The notes beneath the pieces were generated by a model, which ran no database searches, was not told the DNA's origin, and was given only the letters and a program-made list of their open reading frames with translations. From contig JARBJD010000455.1 in the NCBI GenBank assembly GCA_033064195.1, forward strand, positions 1 through 48,039: DNA of 48,039 bases, given 5' to 3'. Made by a program: the position numbers and the translations under genes. This document shows positions 42,225 to 48,039 of the stretch, in pieces (the first letter of the stretch is position 1; every line of letters starts with the position of its first letter). The DNA is from Blattamonas nauphoetae. Taxonomy: Eukaryota; Preaxostyla; Oxymonadida.

Positions 42225-44780
42225 GATTCTTCCAAGCCCGTTCCCTTGGCTGTGGGTTCGCTAGATGGTAGATAGGGACAGTGGGAATCTCGTTAATCCA
42301 TTCATGCGCGTCCCTAATTAGAGGACGAGGCATTTGGCTACCTTAAGAGTCATAGTTACTCCCTTTTCCTCTTTCCTTCTTTCTCTCTTCTCTCTTTTCT
42401 CTCTTTTTGGGGAGTAACTACGAAAAACCTCACTTTGCAGAGGCTGTTTCTCCACAACCACCAGAGGTATCCCTTTCATTCTTTTGCATTCTGTTCGTCT
42501 CGGAGATCTTTCCATCCATATCTGGATGATTTTGAAATTTTGTGGAAAAGTTCATTTTGGCCTCTGTCAACTTGGCCAAAATGTCAAAAGTGAATATTGT
42601 CATGGCTGTATCTCGGTAACTACAAGTGATATCACGATGAAACTTTCACCATTCGTTCTATTTTTCGTCCTCTTTCGATCGATATTTGGGTCAAAATCAT
42701 CATTTTTCAAAAAGTTGAGATTGACCTATGTCCATCTCGACGATTTTGAACTTTTTTCACTTTTTCTGACTTTTTCTAAAATCTCATCCTAGATGCAATT
42801 TTCGATGAAAAATCGATTGGCGAAACTACCATCTCGATATCTCAAGTATTTATCGAGATATGAGTGAAATACGTGGATTTCGGAAACCCGGTAACTATGA
42901 AATCGCTACTTTGCACAAGCTGTTTCTCCATCAATATTGGAGAGATCTTTCGATTGATGTCAAGTATGTTTTGGAAAATTTCTGAAAAGTCATTTTTGAC
43001 ATGGGTCAATTTGTCAAAAAGTGAAAAGTTGACTTTGTGAAGACGATTTCTCAATAACTACAAGTGATATCGAAATGAAACTTGTACCATTGTTTCTATT
43101 TTTCAATCCTCTTTCGATTGATATCTGGTCGAAAAAGTGTTTTTCGAAAAGTCAAAATCGACCTAGGGTCAACTCGACGATTTTGCTCTTTTTTGAGTTT
43201 TTTGACATTTTCACATTAGATTCAATTTTCGATGAAAAGTCGATTGGTGAAAGTTTCAGGTCGATATCTCAAGTATTTATGGAGATATGAGCTGAACAAG
43301 TCCCAGTACTACCCTGGGTAACTATGAAATCCTCACTTTGAGAAGGTTGTTTCTCAATAACAATCAGAGGTATCGAGATGAGACTTTCACCATTCTGTCT
43401 ATTTTTTGAAGCTCTTTCGACTGATATCTGGTTGAAAAACATCTTTTTTCAAAAAGTGAGAATTGACCCTGGGTCAACTTGATGGAGACCAAACAGCCTT
43501 AGTAGGATACGAGGTAACTATGGAAATGAAAAAAGAAGAAAAAAGAAGAGAGGAAGAAAAAAAGAAGAAAAGAGTGGAAAAGAGAGTGATTGTTGTTGAC
43601 CCGCTGTTTACCCGCGCTTGATTGAATTTCTTCACTTTGACATTCAGAGCACTGAGCAGAAATCACAATGTGTCAACACCGTTTTCCAGCCTTCACATTG
43701 CTTTGTTTTAATTAAACAGTCGGATTCCCCTTGTCCGTTCCAGTTCTAAGTTAATCGTTTATACTCCATTAATCTCGTCTGCAGCTCGAGAGCCACAATC
43801 CGAAACTAACTCGCTTCGATTAAAAAGCGATTCGAGAAAATGCACCCAATTTTGCATCCAATCAAAAAGTCTCCTCTTCAATATAGACACACAATCAAGC
43901 ACACTTACGACACGCGCTGCCACCCTTAAACAGACTATATCAACTCATCAGCAGACCTGTTGCCAAGCCCGCCAACAAATCAACACAATCCATCTAAATA
44001 AGTAACCCGCTTTCATCGAACCCGACGGACCGATCCTTAGAGCCAATCCTTTTCCCAAAGTTACGGATCTATTTTGCCGAATTCCCTTACCTACTTTCTT
44101 CTATCGACTAGAGGCTCCTCACCTTGAAGACCTGTTGCGGTTATCAGTACGACCTCGTGTGAAAATCATTCAGTCCCCTGTAGTTTCAAGGATCATAAAA
44201 CACAATCGGACCATTTTACTTGCTATCAACAATAAATGTCTTCCTCATATAAATAGAGGGGCTCTTCCAACTGATTGGCCACTTCTCCGGTTAACCCGCT
44301 TCCATGCCCAATGCTCATGCAAATAATATTAACAACGAGCTTTATCAGTCGTTAAGAAGAAAACTCTTCCCGATGTGTTTTCTGATGAGTACAGGCTTCT
44401 TTATGTTGCCATTTTAATTATCCACACGTAAAGGTGAAGGAATATTAACCTTCTTCCCTTTCTGAATATGAATCCTGCTTTTACAAAATCCATTTTATAT
44501 CACGGTATTTAACCGATTCATTAGGGTCGACTAACCCATATCTCAATTAGATTCATATGGAACTCTTTTCTTCTCTTCAGTCTTCAAAATTATCCCCATT
44601 GAGAGGTTTCTCATTTGAATATTTGCTACTACCACCAAGATCAGCACTACAGGCTTTTCCACCATGATTCACATCATGGCTTCTAAAAACCCGCACGCCC
44701 TCCTACACAAAATCATCATCATGATTTTGGTCGTATATAGGTATTGTGCTGAAGCGCCATCCATTTTCAGGGCCAATTCA

Positions 44781-44814
<34 letters not shown>

Positions 44815-46566
44815 ATACCGACTTCCATGGCCACCGTCCTGCTGTCTATATGAATTGACACCTTTTATGGTATCTTCATGAGCACAAATTCCGGCACCTT
44901 AACACAACTTTCGGTTCATCCCGCATCGCCAGTTCTGCTTACCAAAATGGCCCACTTGGAGCTATTGATTCAATTCTTTATTGGATCATCTTTTTATCAC
45001 GCTGTTTACTTAAACAACACTTTAAAGGTAGACAATCCATATATCTAATTTAAACCTTCAACAACAATCAACTCATTTCCAGAATAAATCCTAATAATCA
45101 TACAAACAATTACCCCAAAGGCATCCATTCATACAATCATCAGTAAAATCAATCCCTTCCCTGAATCAATCATCATTTACAAACGTCTTTTTGCCCATTT
45201 AGAGTTTGAGAATAGGTTGAGGGAATTCCTCCCCAAGACCTCTAATCATTCGCTTTACCGGACAAAACTCATTATAACAAGCTCCAGCTATCCTGAAACT
45301 TCGGAGGGAACCAGCTACTAGACGGTTCGATTAGTCTTTCGCCCTTAACTCAAGTCTAAGGAAAGAGTTGCGTCATTACCCCGACGAGCTTCCACCAGAG
45401 TTTCCTCTGGCTTCACCCACACTCAAGCAAAGTTCACCGTCTTTCGGGTCCTATCAGATATGCTATAACTCGAACCAATCCTTCCAACCCGAGGTTGGAA
45501 ATTAATCTTTAGAATCAGTCGGTCGATATTGCCATCATAATCTAGACAGATCATAATTTCATATCTCAACAATCCAAAACGATTGTCTTCACTTTCATTA
45601 CGCATTATTAGGTTTAAATTACCCAAATACTCGCATGTCTGATAGACTCCTTGGTCTGTGTTTTCAAGACGGGGCAATACAATCCATATCAACTAAAGTC
45701 AATCTTAAAATCTATCTTCGAACAGAGCCGTCTAATTGCATTCAACAATATACGATCAATTATTACTTACCAATTGACTAGCCGAAACTAATCAAAGTAA
45801 ATCATATATCAACCACATATCATCAAAATTTCCTTGCAAAGATACTCTCGTTAAGATAAACTTAAACCCCAATCAATAAGGTTCATTTGTGTTCTCCTCC
45901 TATGTAGAATATTCAAATCCGTCTAATTCGAGGCTATAAACAAATCATCCACCCATCGAAATGAATGAACAATTCTACCTTCCTGAATTTGAAATCTTGA
46001 TTATCAGAAAACACGATTGACCGATTTCTATTATATATCTAATCATCAGAAAAACTCTTGAAAATATGTTTAACCTTTTACAGTTATAATTACACATCTT
46101 CAAAATCTTTCCAACAATCGATATATAACAAATCTTCTCTATAGAGTTGTATCGCTTCCCTTTTGGAAGTTTCAAGCCCTATTTCAACTTTTTCCAAAAT
46201 ACTTTTCATCTTTCCCTTACGGTACTTGTTCGCTATCGGTCTCTTGCATATATTTAGCCTTGGATGAAGCTTACCGCAATTAGGGTTGCAATCTCAAACA
46301 ACCCGACTCGACGATTGCAGAGCTTAGCGCATTGTGAAACAAGGCCAAAACAGGATTTTCACCCTCTATGATAACCCGTTCGAAGGGTATTTTAGCCTCT
46401 ATCTTCTTCACAACACAACCCACATCTATAAAGCACATCTCTATGCATGCGAAACAGCCCGCGCATTTTAGCTTTGGGCTTTTCCTACTTCCCTCGCCGG
46501 TACTATAGGAATCCTAGTTAGTTTCTTTTCCTCCGCTTATTTAGATGCTTCAGTTCAGCGGGTAAT
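40605..46566 (-). rRNA. 28S rRNA copy 2, complete with insertion
   Basis: Full-length on the minus strand, from the GTTCAGCGGGTAA-complement 5' block (near 46,566) to the conserved 3' block GTAAATGGCAGAGTAGCTCT and ACGTTACGATCCATTGAGAT, ending about 40,605. The 14-kb element's target CAGTTCTC is uninterrupted here (about 41,324). It contains the helix-69-proximal insertion at 42,364-43,599. Relative to copy 1 it lacks bases even in universally conserved stretches (for example CTTAAGAG instead of CTTAAGAGAG near 42,344, and CACG missing near 45,370). So it is either poorly polished sequence or a degenerate copy. Confidence 0.95.
42364..43599 (-). other. repeat-built insertion in 28S, before helix 69 (copy 2)
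   Basis: Same site and same module order as in copy 1, but clearly more diverged than the flanking 28S. Repeated GATGAAACTTxxACCATT phrases occur near 42,636, 43,074 and 43,380. The left junction has AGTTACTCCC (rDNA) facing GGGAGTAACT at 42,410-42,419, an inverted copy of the rRNA sequence inside the insertion. Confidence 0.75.
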
Positions 46567-46805
46567 CTTTCTTAATTTCAGATTGTTTTATATATATAAA
46601 GTGAGTTGTTAAAACAGAAGTATACAAGACAATTAAATATTTATATTTAAATATCAAATTGTTTATATATCATATTTCAACAATATCTCTTAATGATTCA
46701 TATATCGATATTATTAAAGATGACATATACTCAATATGTTCATCTCATTTCCTTTCTATCCCAAGTAAGGATAAAAGATATTTTAATATTTACCAATTCT
46801 GAAAT
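46567..46805 (-). other. ITS2, copy 2
   Basis: Nearly identical to ITS2 of copy 1 apart from small deletions (one CAAA repeat near 46,682 is missing). Confidence 0.85.
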
Positions 46806-46955
46806 AAGAATGGTCTCTTAACTAAAGAGTTAAGACACCGCAGGATGCGTTCAAAACTTTGATGATTCACAGATTCTTGCGATTCACATTAACTATCGCG
46901 CTTTGCTGCGTTCTTCATCGATGCAAGAGCCAAGATATCCACTACCAAAAGTTTA
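46806..46955 (-). rRNA. 5.8S rRNA, copy 2
   Basis: Core identical to copy 1. Differs by single-base changes only near the two ends. Confidence 0.93.
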
Positions 46956-47079
46956 TAATTTATCAATATCATTGGCTACATTCATTTCATTTATATTGAG
47001 GCACCTTAAAACCTACACTTTCGAAAAGGAGTAGATTTTATATTTATTATAATATTTGGTTTAATATACACTCAAATTT
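46956..47079 (-). other. ITS1, copy 2, diverged
   Basis: Alignable with ITS1 of copy 1 but with many substitutions. Similarity stops at the point where the 18S 3' end should follow. Confidence 0.75.
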
Positions 47080-48039
47080 GACCATATTTGGAGCTTTGTA
47101 CCCACAATCATTGATGGGAACGTAAATTTCGCAAATCCATGAATTTTTTAAAGAAAATCGATCTAGCCTGTCCTGGGTTATGGGCCAAAGTGAAAAGTGG
47201 GAAAAGACTCGTTTGACAGTCCAATACACACAACCAATTTCGGACTTCTCGATATCATTCTGATTGTCCCCATCTATCTGATCAGTCTATGACAAATATG
47301 TTGAAAATCGGCCAAATCACCACGGATATGAGTGTCGTGCAAATTTTTAAAACAGGCATTTTTCTGTCTTTTGCCACGGAACTTTTCCATATGACTCAAA
47401 TTAAACGAATATTGTGGTAATTTACTGCTCCTACCATCTCTGATCGTTGGTTTCAATCCCAAAATGATCCAGAATCAAAAACTTCAAAAGTAAAACCAAA
47501 TTTGAGCATTTTTGTCACTTTGTCCAATTGATACCTTTTTCACACTATGGAGAAAGTGTTTTGCACAAAATTCAAAAACGTATCATGGTCATATAATTGT
47601 TGTTCTGACCGATTTTGGTGACGATCTGTTCGGTTTGTGGAGAAAACACGTGCTTTTCGAGATAGGTGTAAATCAAAATGTCAAATGCCTGTATATTTGT
47701 AGTGTAGATATCTGAGAAAACGAAGGTGCACAAAGCTCAATCGAGGTTTTATTGAAGTTTGAGGTTGAGATTTATCAAATGATTGTCACAAAACTATGAG
47801 GATTTGTGAATTCAAGCTGACCAAGCCCATGAGATAACTGTACGGTCAGAGGAAATTAAAACATTTGAGCAAAACCATCTTCGCAATAGTTTGACGTTAC
47901 CTATTTTAATAAGAAACATCAATCATTCCAAAGAAGTTTCTCCATTTAGTACAAAATGGGTATCGATCATGACCGAGGAATATTCAGCTGCATCATCCGA
48001 TTTCCCGCAAGGGCGGACCTCTCAAGATGTCGAAGAAAG
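47080..48039. other. AT-rich sequence replacing 18S of copy 2
   Basis: No SSU rRNA sequence is present where 18S should begin. The 960 nt have only short open frames (67 residues or fewer) and no recognised gene. Phrases such as TTTTGTCACTTTGTCCAATT and CTTTTCGAGATAGGTG recall the vocabulary of the 28S insertion modules and the spacer, so this may be spacer-type or satellite sequence. Confidence 0.5.

Overview
The window looks like nuclear DNA of an anaerobic protist with spliceosomal introns, most likely an oxymonad of the Streblomastix/Blattamonas type (inference). Four things point that way. (1) A eukaryotic 18S-5.8S-28S ribosomal cistron. (2) Short introns with GTATG/GTTTG-type donors. 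(3) A Ser/Thr-rich beta-helix protein of a kind I associate with Blattamonas. (4) Host genes that stay open over long stretches only if TAA and TAG encode glutamine and TGA is the stop, a code described for Streblomastix. I ran no search, so the species is not established.

Layout. 1-15,000 is chromosomal sequence: a small four-exon gene (517-1109), a 3.8-kb G-rich minisatellite (1,340-5,130), a spliced DDE-type transposase-like gene (5,528-7,681), a second minisatellite (7,840-8,440), minus-strand hypothetical genes, and an anoctamin/TMEM16-like gene (11,419-14,408). At 15,001 the sequence switches abruptly into the 3' part of a 28S rRNA gene (minus strand).

That 28S gene is split by a 14,026-bp insertion (15,245-29,270) with 22-bp perfect terminal inverted repeats and an 8-bp target duplication (CAGTTCTC). 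The neighbouring uninterrupted 28S copy has the target only once. The insertion carries cargo-like genes: a charged hypothetical protein, a beta-helix protein, a ubiquitin-protease-like C-terminal region and polytopic membrane proteins. It also holds nested elements: an about 5-kb inverted-repeat element (24,060-29,045) containing a 2.3-kb element with 8-bp duplications (24,144-26,460) and a Tc1/mariner-pogo-type element with a DDE transposase (26,756-29,011).

29,271-47,080 is rDNA on the minus strand: 28S copy 1, ITS2, 5.8S, ITS1 and 18S (to 36,911), a 3.7-kb intergenic spacer, then 28S copy 2, ITS2, 5.8S and ITS1. The 18S expected after the second ITS1 is missing and is replaced by AT-rich sequence (47,080-48,039). 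Both 28S copies carry a 1.2-1.3-kb insertion of degenerate repeats just 5' of the universally conserved helix 69 sequence.

Caution. The two 28S copies differ by many one-base indels, often in homopolymers. Several frame breaks in the protein genes may therefore be assembly errors rather than pseudogene lesions.
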